DNA of 64,000 nt from contig CAVPXP010000049.1 of assembly GCA_963709645.1 (NCBI GenBank), positions 1 to 64,000 of the forward strand, read 5' to 3'. The stretch is from DYRB01 sp963709645 (GTDB lineage: Bacteria > Pseudomonadota > Gammaproteobacteria > Chromatiales > Chromatiaceae). Position numbers and translations under genes: made by a program. The notes below the pieces were generated by a model that was given only the letters and a program-made list of their open reading frames with translations, did no database searches and was not told the origin of the DNA. Below, in pieces: positions 19,006 through 26,010 of the stretch (positions are counted from its first letter, which is position 1; each line of letters starts with the position of its first letter).

Positions 19006-19106
19006 TTGGTCGGATTGGCTGAATTTCTATACCGCGACAGCCTTTGATGGCGCCTGGACGGCGCTGCGGTCTTGAGCTTGTCCGACAGGGACAAAGCGCA
19101 ATGCGA

Positions 19107-19149
19107 CTGTCCGCTAGAGACTGCCACCCTGGCAGTCCCTACCGGACAG
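19107..19149 (-). terminator. Nested hairpin downstream of exo
   Basis: Outer arms CTGTCCG/CGGACAG enclose GACTGCCA-ccc-TGGCAGTC, an 8-bp stem with a 3-base loop. About 80 bases after the exo stop in the minus direction. Very stable; no U-run. Confidence 0.5.
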
Positions 19150-19226
19150 CCGCCGGGATGGCCCCGGTGCTGTCGGTGGACGGGTGGAACCGCTTCCCCT
19201 TCCTTGGGGTCGGGTTCGGTTGCTGG

Positions 19227-20252
19227 CTAAAAGTAGAAGCCCTGCGCCGCCTTGGCGTCCTTCCATGCCGCCTCGACGACCTTGCTGTCGAAGGGGACGG
19301 TGGCCTTGTCCTCTTTGAGCACGGTCACCTTGACCCGCTCGGAGGACGCGCGACGGAAGCCCTCCAGGAGATCGGGCTGGGTATCCGGGTGCAGACTCGC
19401 CAGGGCTGCCTGGTAGTCGATGGCACCCCGCTGGTCGTAGCGGGTCACTTCAAGGCCGGCGGTATTCGCCGACAAGAAGCCGCCCATCATGGTGACCAAC
19501 TGGCCCTCGATGGCATCCATCTGCGCCTTCTGCTCCTTGACCAACGCCTCCAGGCGCTTTTTCTCGGCGGCCAGGTCGCGGTACTCGCCGGCCTTGGCCG
19601 TCCAGGTCTCCAGCGCCTCGCCGGTCGGGAGGTAGATATCCCGCGTTGGGTCCTTGGGTGGCTCCTTCTTCTTCTGGATCGCGGTCCAGAAGTCGAGCGC
19701 CACCCGCACGAAGCCGTGCTCCGGGTCGAGCAGGAAGTGGTCGTCCCGCTCGATCTCGAAGTCGATCGCCTCGCCTGGGCCCTGGTAGAACACCAGCCAG
19801 CCCTTGGCGGCGCCGGCGACGTACAGTTGGGCCTGGACCTGGGGCCAGTAGAGCTTGTAGGCCGGCGATTCTCTTCCGAGAGAAACCACCTCGGCGTAGG
19901 TCTTGGGCGCCGGGACCTTCAACTCGACGGGGTTGCCGTCGTCGTCGATCCCGTCGAACGACGCCCGGATCTCCGGGTGCTCGTCGGACTCCCCGCACAG
20001 GGGAATGACCATGGTCCCGTGGCGGGACTCGAAGTCGTTGCGTGCCTCATCCTCCAGGGCGATGCCCCGTTGCACGAATGGGTTGCCGGAGAGGTCTGCC
20101 GGACGTGCGATGCCCGTCTTCTCCGCCCACAGACGCCAGGGCGTCTTGTAGGGCGAGATTCCCAGCAGCGTCGCGGCGTCGGATGCGGTGACGCCCTCCC
20201 CGCGCCAGCGCAGCCACTCGGGGCTGCGCTGGGCGATGTCGACGGTTTTCAT
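19227..20252 (-). CDS. exo: YqaJ/lambda-exonuclease family protein ending in FYF
   Basis: 341 residues. The N-terminus RSPEWLRWRGEGVTASDAAT and FVQRGIALEDEARNDFESRH is the YqaJ/lambda Exo signature. Catalytic residues follow in IRASFDGIDDDGNPVELKVP and YYWPQ-type context (KLYWPQVQAQLYVAGAAKGW). The enzyme would trim 5' strands of double-strand ends to give single strands for the Bet annealase encoded just upstream. A coiled-coil stretch (RDLAAEKKRLEALVKEQKAQ) precedes the C-terminal domain. The last residues are AAQGFYF, resembling two other proteins of the block. Start at ATG 20250-20252 inside a leader copy. Confidence 0.9.
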   Translation of the reverse strand: MKTVDIAQRSPEWLRWRGEGVTASDAATLLGISPYKTPWRLWAEKTGIARPADLSGNPFVQRGIALEDEARNDFESRHGTMVIPLCGESDEHPEIRASFDGIDDDGNPVELKVPAPKTYAEVVSLGRESPAYKLYWPQVQAQLYVAGAAKGWLVFYQGPGEAIDFEIERDDHFLLDPEHGFVRVALDFWTAIQKKKEPPKDPTRDIYLPTGEALETWTAKAGEYRDLAAEKKRLEALVKEQKAQMDAIEGQLVTMMGGFLSANTAGLEVTRYDQRGAIDYQAALASLHPDTQPDLLEGFRRASSERVKVTVLKEDKATVPFDSKVVEAAWKDAKAAQGFYF

Positions 20253-20314
20253 GGTGCGTACCTCGGATGAAGGGGCGCACCACGCCCCAGGGGGCGCAAG
20301 CGCCCCTTTGGGGT
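20253..20314 (-). promoter_or_regulatory. RBS-sequestering leader, copy 9
   Basis: mRNA sense: hairpins GGGGCG-CUUG-CGCCCC and GGGGCG-UGGUG-CGCCCC, then GGUGCG facing CGCACC directly before AUG. Where other copies have GGGGAG/CUCCCC, this copy has GGGGCG/CGCCCC: both arms changed together. Confidence 0.65.
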
Positions 20315-20319
20315 GAAAT

Positions 20320-20337
20320 GCCCGGCGGATGCCGGGC
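20320..20337 (-). terminator. Hairpin between bet and exo
   Basis: GCCCGGC-ggat-GCCGGGC, 7-bp stem, starting 16 bases after the bet stop in the minus direction and just before leader copy 9. Same position and similar sequence as the 15599-15618 hairpin. No U-run. Confidence 0.5.
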
Positions 20338-20352
20338 GGTCGGTTTCGCGGG

Positions 20353-21381
20353 TCAGGCCGCCTTGGCGGCGGCCTTTGCCTCGTCGATGGCGGCCCTCGC
20401 CGGGTCGCTCGCGGCCTTTTTGGCCGTCTCCAGTTCGGCCAGGGCGTAGGTCAGGTGAGCCCCGGTGAAGTGGGCCTGGGCGTACTCCTCCGCCCGACCC
20501 CAGGCACCCGCGGCGCGGCTGCGCTCGACGAGCTTGTCCACCCGCAGGCGGACCTCCTCGTCGATGGCGGCCTCCATGGCCGGGTCAATGCCTCCGTCCT
20601 CGGCCGGTATCGACTCGGACTCGGGGTTCGGCTTGGACGCAGCGACCGTGAAGGTCGCGCCTGCGTCGATCACCGACGCCTGGGCATGCACGGGCACGCT
20701 GTCGGCCTCGATGACCTTGCCGGCCATCTCCTCTGCGGTGTACTCGCCCGCCTCCTCGGGGAAAGCGGCGCGCAGGGCCGCGGCCTTGGCGCACTTGAGC
20801 AGTTGTCCCTTCGGGCGCTTCTGCCACATGTCGTTGGGCATCTCGCCCTTGCCGGCACGCGCGTAGGTCTCCCCCCAGAACACCACTTCGGTGAAGGGGC
20901 AGCGGGTCCCGTTCACGAGCCGGTAGACGGTGAACTCGACCCACTCCGGGAAGCTCACCTCGACCTGACCGGACTCCTGACGCCCATCGCGCCAGACGCT
21001 GCCACGGAAGGTGCGGGTCTGCTCCGGCCCGAACTTGGGTGGATCCATGCCCGCCCACAGCCCGGTCCTGGCAGCCGTGGTCTGGACCTCGGCGATGCCG
21101 GGCCAGACGGTCTCGACCTCGCGGCCGAGGGTCTTCGACCACATCGGCACCACGTGAACGGGGCGCTTCATGATGTCGAGACCGCGGGCGCGGCAGTACT
21201 GGACGGCCAGCCCAACCCCCTCCGCTGTCTTGGCCGAGGGGAAGATGCTCTCGACGAGCACCTTCCAGGTACCGGGGTCCACGCCGATCTCGGCGAGGGC
21301 CGTCGGGGCCACGGGGAGGCGACACTGGATCTGGGTGGCGCCGTTGATGGGCGCGATGCTGGTGGGTTTCTTCGTTGCCAT
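20353..21381 (-). CDS. bet: Bet/RecT-type single-strand annealing protein
   Basis: 342 residues. Typical Bet sequence: GVGLAVQYCRARGLDIMKRP (about residue 57), VHVVPMWSKTLGREVETVWP, TAARTGLWAGMDPPKFGPE and KRPKGQLLKCAKAAALRAAF. It anneals complementary single strands, working with Exo (downstream) and SSB (upstream), to recombine or repair the element. The C-terminus beyond residue 240 is acidic then Ala/Lys-rich (DEAKAAAKAA). ATG at 21379-21381 follows AACGGAGATACACC of leader copy 10, which fixes the start. Confidence 0.92.
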   Translation of the reverse strand: MATKKPTSIAPINGATQIQCRLPVAPTALAEIGVDPGTWKVLVESIFPSAKTAEGVGLAVQYCRARGLDIMKRPVHVVPMWSKTLGREVETVWPGIAEVQTTAARTGLWAGMDPPKFGPEQTRTFRGSVWRDGRQESGQVEVSFPEWVEFTVYRLVNGTRCPFTEVVFWGETYARAGKGEMPNDMWQKRPKGQLLKCAKAAALRAAFPEEAGEYTAEEMAGKVIEADSVPVHAQASVIDAGATFTVAASKPNPESESIPAEDGGIDPAMEAAIDEEVRLRVDKLVERSRAAGAWGRAEEYAQAHFTGAHLTYALAELETAKKAASDPARAAIDEAKAAAKAA

Positions 21382-21457
21382 GGTGTATCTCCGTTGCGTT
21401 GACGAACCCGGGGAGACACACCTCCCCCGTGGGGAGAGCAGGTCTCCCCGGGGGGCT
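21382..21457 (-). promoter_or_regulatory. RBS-sequestering leader, copy 10 (best example)
   Basis: mRNA sense: hairpin 1 GGGGAGA-CCUGC-UCUCCCC; hairpin 2 GGGGAG-GUGUGU-CUCCCC; then a loop and CGGAGAUACACCAUG. GGUGUGUCUCC pairs with GGAGAUACACC at all 11 positions (one G-U), directly competing with hairpin 2. Confidence 0.75.
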
Positions 21458-21493
21458 GGCGGTTGGTGTTACGCCGTCCGTGGCGCGTCGGGC

Positions 21494-21793
21494 TTAATCG
21501 CGCTCTTCATCGCGAATCAGGCGAGTGATCCAGTCGTGGTCGACGAGATCGGCGTCCGCGTCCTTGCGAAACTCGGCCAAATCCTTAGCCAGTCTCTTGG
21601 CCTGGGGGTCGCGTTTACGCCTCCAGGCCGGGCTGTGATAGCCCGCGTAGTCTGGCGGCTCGGGTGGTCTGCGGATTTCCGTCGTGGTCGCCAGTCTGGC
21701 ACCCGTTCTTGGCTTCGCCGATACGCTCGGACGTGGCGTGCGCCGCGGCCAGAGGAGAACGGCGAGTATCAGCAGGAGGATGAGAAGGGTCAT
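21494..21793 (-). CDS. Small membrane-anchored hypothetical protein
   Basis: 99 residues. ATG at 21791-21793 opens a single N-terminal membrane helix (MTLLILLLILAVLLWPRR) followed by a basic, Pro-rich cytoplasmic region and a charged helical end (RLAKDLAEFRKDADADLVDH, then DWITRLIRDEERD). It lies between ssb and bet, a place where ICEs often carry a small unknown gene. No family recognised. AACGGAGACACACC of a leader copy directly precedes the start. Confidence 0.65.
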   Translation of the reverse strand: MTLLILLLILAVLLWPRRTPRPSVSAKPRTGARLATTTEIRRPPEPPDYAGYHSPAWRRKRDPQAKRLAKDLAEFRKDADADLVDHDWITRLIRDEERD

Positions 21794-21870
21794 GGTGTGT
21801 CTCCGTTGGGTTGATGAGCCCAGGGAGACACGCCTCCCCTGTCGGGAGAACAAGTCTCCCCGGGGTTGGG
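21794..21870 (-). promoter_or_regulatory. RBS-sequestering leader, copy 11
   Basis: mRNA sense: GGCGUGUCUCC facing GGAGACACACC directly before AUG, 10 of 11 positions paired. Alternative GGGGAG...CUCCC hairpin upstream. Confidence 0.7.
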
Positions 21871-21929
21871 GTCGGTAGACGGTCCAGGCTGGACCGCAGT
21901 GGGTGGTTGCGGCGTTCGGCCGTCAGACG

Positions 21930-22403
21930 TCAGAACGGGATGTCGTCATCGAAAGGCGGCGGCTCGGGCGGGCGCCCGCTGCCGCGGCCATTTTGGGTTG
22001 GGGTCTGTGCGGGACGCCCGTTTGCCTGGCCCTGGTGGGTCGTGGGGCTGTCGTCCTGACGGGCATCCAGCATCTGCATGGTTCCACCCATGGCCACCAC
22101 GATCTCGGTGGTGTAGCGGTCCTGGCCGTCCTGACCCTGCCACTTGCGGGTGCGCAGTTGACCCTCGACGTAGATCTTGGAGCCCTTCTTGACGTACTTG
22201 TCGACGACCTCGGCGACCTTGCCGAAGAAGACCACGCGATGCCACTCGGTGCGCTCCTTCGCCTCGCCGGTGTTCTTGTCCTTCCAGGACTCGCTGGTGG
22301 CGATGTTGACGTTGGCCACAGCGTCGCCGCTGGGCATGTAGCGCACCTCCGGGTCTGCGCCCAGGTTGCCGATCAGGATGACCTTGTTGATGCCTCGGGA
22401 CAT
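21930..22403 (-). CDS. ssb: Single-stranded DNA-binding protein
   Basis: 157 residues. N-terminal OB fold MSRGINKVILIGNLGADPEV, then WHRVVFFGKVAEVVDKYVKK and GSKIYVEGQLRTRKWQGQDG. A Gln/Gly/Pro linker leads to the acidic tip PPFDDDIPF, which recruits partner enzymes in the SSB family. It probably protects single strands during Bet/Exo recombination and transfer. ATG at 22401-22403 is chosen over an upstream frame extension because the OB fold begins there and the leader's RBS arm (GAGGAGGATCACATC) precedes it. Confidence 0.93.
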   Translation of the reverse strand: MSRGINKVILIGNLGADPEVRYMPSGDAVANVNIATSESWKDKNTGEAKERTEWHRVVFFGKVAEVVDKYVKKGSKIYVEGQLRTRKWQGQDGQDRYTTEIVVAMGGTMQMLDARQDDSPTTHQGQANGRPAQTPTQNGRGSGRPPEPPPFDDDIPF

Positions 22404-22477
22404 GATGTGATCCTCCTCGGATCGAAGACGAGGAGACACACCTTGCCCCCAGCGGGGAAGATGCCTCCCCGGGGGAT
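22404..22477 (-). promoter_or_regulatory. RBS-sequestering leader, copy 12 (ssb)
   Basis: mRNA sense: hairpin-forming GGGGAGGCAUCUUCCCC, then GUGUGUCUCCUCG facing CGAGGAGGAUCACAUC: a perfect 7-bp stem CUCCUCG/CGAGGAG that covers the Shine-Dalgarno sequence, plus UGUG/CACA beyond a bulge. Confidence 0.65.
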
Positions 22478-22514
22478 CGAACGAAGACGGCCTCGATCGA
22501 GGCCGCTGGTTTGG

Positions 22515-22548
22515 TGTGCTGCACTTATTGACCGCTCAGCGATGCGGT
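22515..22548 (-). promoter_or_regulatory. Promoter-like element with ACCGC-N8-GCGGT palindrome, upstream of ssb
   Basis: The palindrome is at 22531-22548. On the minus strand GAGCGGTCAATAAGTG leads to CAGCACACC, matching the element at 13640. It lies about 115 bases upstream of ssb, just before leader copy 12. It is followed on the plus strand by GTCCGACAGGGAC, also found at 19080. Confidence 0.5.
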
Positions 22549-22620
22549 ATGGGCTCGTCCGACAGGGACGGAGCGCAATTCGGCTGGCCGATGGAGGCTG
22601 GCGTAGCGCCAGCCCGCATG

Positions 22621-22821
22621 GGGCAGCCGACGAAGGACCTCTGGGACCGATTGGAGTCGTCGATACGGGAAGCGGCAGGCCGGTTGCGGCGCGACGTGAA
22701 AGCCGTGCATGGCAACGTCACGGCGCTGCTGAACGCCGGCTTGCTCCAGCGCGCACCGGGTGGGGGTGTCGTGTTTCCCTGCGACGCCGTGAAGGTGGAG
22801 TTTCTCCTTCGGGCGGCCTAG
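22621..22821 (+). pseudogene. Fragment of an HTH (MarR-like) regulator
   Basis: The C-terminal half reads VKAVHGNVTALLNAGLLQRA, then GGGVVFPCDAVKVEFLLRAA. This matches the wing and end of small HTH regulators whose usual form is D-V-xx-L-xx-AGL...VFPYDEVRVDFxLRAA. The normal N-terminal helices are absent: the upstream frame consists of repeat and promoter-like sequence. It is on the opposite strand to ssb. Read as a 5'-truncated relic, though a short protein starting MGQPTKDLWDRLESS cannot be excluded. Confidence 0.45.
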
Positions 22822-23348
22822 GACATTGCAGGCGAGCGGCGGTCGTGCCGGCCAGGGTCGGCCAGGTGCAGGCGTCGAGGTGGCGAGCTGTGTTGGGCCG
22901 CGCGGGGCGGCACGCTCGGGTGTGCTGTTCTTGTAGACCGCATCAGCTGCGCGGTGGCTCCCGGGCGACGGCGCGTGGGATCACGGGGCGTCGCCGGACT
23001 CGGTGCCTGCCAGGGACTGTGGCTCCGATGGGGGTTTTCTACCCCATTACGCGCCCAATGACAAGCCGTCGGGTCGCGCTATGCCCTGCGGGCGAAGATC
23101 CTGGGGTCTCGGCGGCCACTGGGCGCACAGCGGTCCAACCAAGAAGCGTCCATCAAGCTGGCGTGAGGCAGCGGTCGACGACGGATCGATAGCTGGTGGC
23201 ATGAGCCTGTGCAAGACCGTCGCTGGCAACAGAAGCCGATCCGCGCGACTGGCGCCAACTCACCCGGTCTGCTCCATTGCCTCCGATCATCCCCGAGAGG
23301 CTTCACAAATCTCCCTCGACCTCAGCTATCCGACGACCGTAGTCGGCC
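22822..23348. other. Non-coding stretch with a third promoter-like palindrome
   Basis: No convincing gene. At 22918-22955 the plus strand has GTGTGCTG, then ACCGC-N9-GCGGT (22937-22955), preceded on that strand by TTGTAG; on the minus strand this gives GCGGTCTACAAGAACAG and CAGCACACC as at 13640 and 22515. No gene or hairpin leader follows it, so it may drive an untranslated RNA or be a leftover. Confidence 0.4.
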
Positions 23349-23762
23349 ACTATGTGTAGTTCGCAACTATGTGGAGTTCCGAGACGTCGGGCGCTGGAAA
23401 CCCGTGCGGTCGCTGGGCTGGGCCGAGGCGGACAGTTCGGGAGCTTCACATAGTTTTCCGGTCTTCTGAAGTGCTGTGGGTTGTCGCAGAGGCTGCGATG
23501 CGGTGGACAGGAACACGCCCCCGGGAACCGATCGGTCAGCGTCGCTAGAGCCTGTGGGGGAAGGCGCTCGTGGGGCCGGATGAGTACGACGTGACAAGCC
23601 CGAGCCAACGGGCGCCCGACGCGCTACGACCGTTCCTTGAGACCCTCTAACTATGTGAAGAAACCGTTGGCCCCGACGCCCGGTAGTGCTGGGGCCGGCA
23701 CGCCAACTTCACATAGTTCGTACCTTCACATAGTGGCCGCTATGTGAAGCTTCACATAGCGG
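23349..23762. repeat. Array of eight ACTATGTGAAG-type repeats, possible iterons or operators
   Basis: Core copies, plus orientation: 23349 (ACTATGTGTAG), 23366 (ACTATGTGGAG), 23650 (ACTATGTGAAG), 23739 (GCTATGTGAAG). Inverted: 23444 (CTTCACATAGT), 23707 (CTTCACATAGT), 23724 (CTTCACATAGT), 23750 (CTTCACATAGC). The last four lie within about 55 bases, with 23739 and 23750 abutting head to head. No gene overlaps the array. It lies about 1 kb upstream of ssb at the edge of the element block. Such arrays usually bind a replication initiator, partition protein or repressor; none is encoded in the window. Confidence 0.7.
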
Positions 23763-23963
23763 CCAGGAACCGACATCCGTCACCCGAATCTCAACGGCAG
23801 CAGTCCAACGGGCAGCAGACGTTCGCCGCTGCCCTCCAAAATCACCCGGCTGTGCTGTAGATAAAGAATAGCTATTCACGTCGTCACGCCGCGCCGCCGA
23901 TATGCGCCGCCCATCGGAAAGTCCTCCACGCGGTTGTCCAGCGGCGTACCAAGCCCGGACCGA
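23763..23963. other. Intergenic stretch with a 12-bp palindrome
   Basis: GAATAGCTATTC at 23866-23877 is a perfect palindrome in a short AT-rich patch after the repeat array. No gene is seen. It could mark a boundary or operator. Confidence 0.35.
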
Positions 23964-24323
23964 TCAGGGTTGGCTGGGGGTGTGGCGTAAGCCTAGGGGC
24001 ACATTCATACCCTGGATCTGGAAGGCCCGACTGCTCCAGAAGCTGCCCAGTGCAGCATTCTGACCGGTCGGATAGGTGCCGACGGTGGCCTGGTTGCCGG
24101 TGACCACGTAGCTCTCGGTGCCCGCGGGGATCTGCACGAACACCTGGCAGGGGCTCGAGTCGCATTGCCCGGTGTCGCCGGGTTTGAGATTGAGCCGATC
24201 AAAGCCGGACACGCTCGTGCCGGTGGGGCGCAGGCCGACAGCAGGCCGAGGGCCCCAATCAGGGACCCCCCGGATCAGGTGACGTGCGGATACCCGGTCC
24301 AGGAAGGGCGACGGTGCGTTCAT
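23964..24323 (-). CDS. Probable exported lipoprotein, two compensating frameshifts
   Basis: ATG at 24321-24323 gives MNAPSPFLDRVSARHLIRG. If a run of six G near 24270 is one base too long and a base is missing near 24230, the next residues are SLIGALGLLSAC, a lipoprotein signal with an LSAC lipobox; without these shifts there is no signal peptide. The mature part DTGQCDSSPCQVFVQIPAGT and ESYVVTGNQATVGTYPTGQN is beta-rich with one close Cys pair, ending GMNVPLGLRHTPSQP. No family recognised. It is the last gene of the arylsulfatase cluster. Confidence 0.5.
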   Translation of the reverse strand: MNAPSPFLDRVSARHLIRGVPDWGPRPAVGLRPTGTSVSGFDRLNLKPGDTGQCDSSPCQVFVQIPAGTESYVVTGNQATVGTYPTGQNAALGSFWSSRAFQIQGMNVPLGLRHTPSQP

Positions 24324-24446
24324 GTGGTGCTCCTCTCGAATGGCAATCTCGGGCCTGGGACGGACACGGGGCCCGCACCGGCAGGGGCCCGTATCGCAGT
24401 CAAACGGCTGGCGGGCGCCCGCACGCGGCACCCGCATGAGCCAGAC

Positions 24447-24988
24447 TCAACGGTAGATGGCCCGCCGCCACGTGCGCCGACGGACGCCAGCAAATGACAG
24501 GGGGGTCAGCGGCATGCCGATGATGTCGATGAAGAGCGAGGCCGCCCCGGCGCTGGCTGGGATCTCGCCCTCCAGGACCCTGACGCGGTAGCTCAGGTCC
24601 TCCCCTGCCAGCATCGGGTCGCGCAGCTCCACCACCGCGTCCGCCATGGCCTTGTCCTCCAGGAAAGACAGGGTCGCGTTAGGCGGGTCCTTGAGGAAGC
24701 TGTCCTTGCCCTCGCCCCAGAAGGGGACGAACCGGGCGGTGGCCATGTGCCCGGCGATGCGCTCCGGGCGATCGGAGAACATCACCGTGGCCGGGCTCAC
24801 GCCCTTGAGGGTCAGCTTGCCGTCGGCGTAGGCGACGCCCCGGGCGTTCTGCACGAACAGGAAGTCGGCCATTTTGGGGGCCTCATGGCCCTCCTTCTGG
24901 CCCTCTCGGCCCCCTGGGCGGACCGCATGGCAAAGGCTAGGGGCGCCGCCAGCGCCGCGGCTGCAAGCAGTTCTCGTCTGGTCGTCAT
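24447..24988 (-). CDS. Exported protein of the arylsulfatase cluster, one frameshift
   Basis: ATG at 24986-24988 gives MTTRRELLAAAALAAPLAFA, a signal peptide with a twin arginine. After a shift near 24900 the mature part is MADFLFVQNARGVAYADGKL, then RFVPFWGEGKDSFLKDPPNA and GAASLFIDIIGMPLTPLSFA. I recognise this as a conserved hypothetical protein that tends to occur with sulfatase-like genes and outer-membrane proteins; its activity is not known. It has no cysteines in the mature part. It is followed by the lipoprotein gene and preceded by the outer-membrane protein gene, all on the minus strand. Confidence 0.65.
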
Positions 24989-25073
24989 GTTTGTCTCCTA
25001 TTGTTTGAGGTAGAGCAAGGGCGCAATGGGGCGTCCGCCGCCCCGGCCATCGCGGCGGCAGGGGGCATGGCTG

Positions 25074-25937
25074 CTACCAGCGGAAGCTGACCCCAGGGCG
25101 GGCCCAGTCATCCGCAGGTCCGCGTTTTTGTCATTGAAGTCATAGGACAGGCTGCGGATCGAGAGGCTGACATCCCCCCAGCCGAAGCCATAGCCCAGGC
25201 CCAGCAGGGCCTGCCAGGTCCAGTTCGAGGAACCGGTCCCGATGTCGGCGTAATAGGGCATGAACCAGTGGCCATCGCCGAAACGCACCTGGCCCTTAAC
25301 GCCGACGATTCCGTCCCACTCGGAGATGTTGTTCGAGGTACGGCCGGCCGTGTCCAGGAAATCCCGGGAGCCCCTCAGGTCCCACTTCAGTTCGGTGTCG
25401 ACCCCGACGTAGCGGAACCCGGCGAGCACGTCGAAGTCCCACGTCGGGGCGTGGGCGACGGTGTAGGCGCCCGCGAGCGTCCACAGCGTGGCGGAGAGGC
25501 TGGTGGTGATGTCGCGGCTGAGCGCGGTCAGCGGCCGGCCGCCTGGTCCGGTGATGTTGCGGACGTGGGAGCGCTGATCGCCGAAGTCGATGTAGATGAT
25601 GTCGGTGAGGACCGACCAGTCGCCCTTGCGTGCCTCGCCGGTCAGCATAGCGCCGAACTTGAGGTTCTCAAGGTAGTCGTTGGGGCCGATCTCGGCACTG
25701 AGGCTCACATCGTCCAACGTGGCCCCCGCGGCAGTGCGCAGGCCGGGCATACTCGCATCGATACTGCCGTTGACATTCGGCAGCCACAGGTAGGGCGTTA
25801 CGCTGAACTGCCAGCTCCCGTCGTACCTATCGACCACCGCCTGCGCAGGATTTGTCGCTGCCAGCGACCCAAAGGCCAGGGCCCAGACCAAAGCAGGAGC
25901 CGCCGGGCTCCGCGTCAAGTTCATTAGCTGCGCCATC
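25074..25937 (-). CDS. Outer-membrane beta-barrel protein
   Basis: Start MAQLMNLTRSPAAPALVWAL at ATG 25935-25937, with a signal peptide ending near ATNPAQA. The mature part has alternating barrel strands: GSWQFSVTPYLWLPNVNGSI, ATLWTLAGAYTVAHAPTWDF, WFMPYYADIGTGSSNWTWQA, LLGLGYGFGWGDVSLSIRSL. The plain frame runs on into Gly/Arg-rich sequence, but one shift near 25095 gives GVSFRW and a stop at 25074, the aromatic terminus expected for insertion by the BAM complex. About 288 residues. It lies in the arylsulfatase cluster and could pass sulfated substrates or products across the outer membrane. Confidence 0.75.
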
Positions 25938-26010
25938 ACAACCTCATTTTGCCATGCAGAAGACGGCGCGGCCGGGGCGGATGCCCCACCCGTGCCGGCA
26001 ATTTCCTTCG

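Larger units (their letters stand above)
9554..23762 (-). mobile_element. Core module of an integrative/conjugative element (partial)
   Basis: A block of about 14 kb, nearly all on one strand, carries ssb, bet, exo, a CobS-like ATPase, a DUF3150-like protein, a CobT-like VWA protein, a methylase-like protein, radC and a primase. As I recall it, a similar set occurs in the conserved early region of SXT/R391-type ICEs and IncA/C-type plasmids. Genes are separated by a repeated hairpin leader that does not occur outside the block. No integrase, relaxase, excisionase or type IV secretion genes lie in the window and no attachment site was found, so this may be part of a larger element or a remnant. 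Confidence 0.65.

Noticed and set aside
23349..23762. CRISPR array
   Set aside because: The repeated word is only 11 bp, occurs in both orientations and has irregular spacing; no cas genes.
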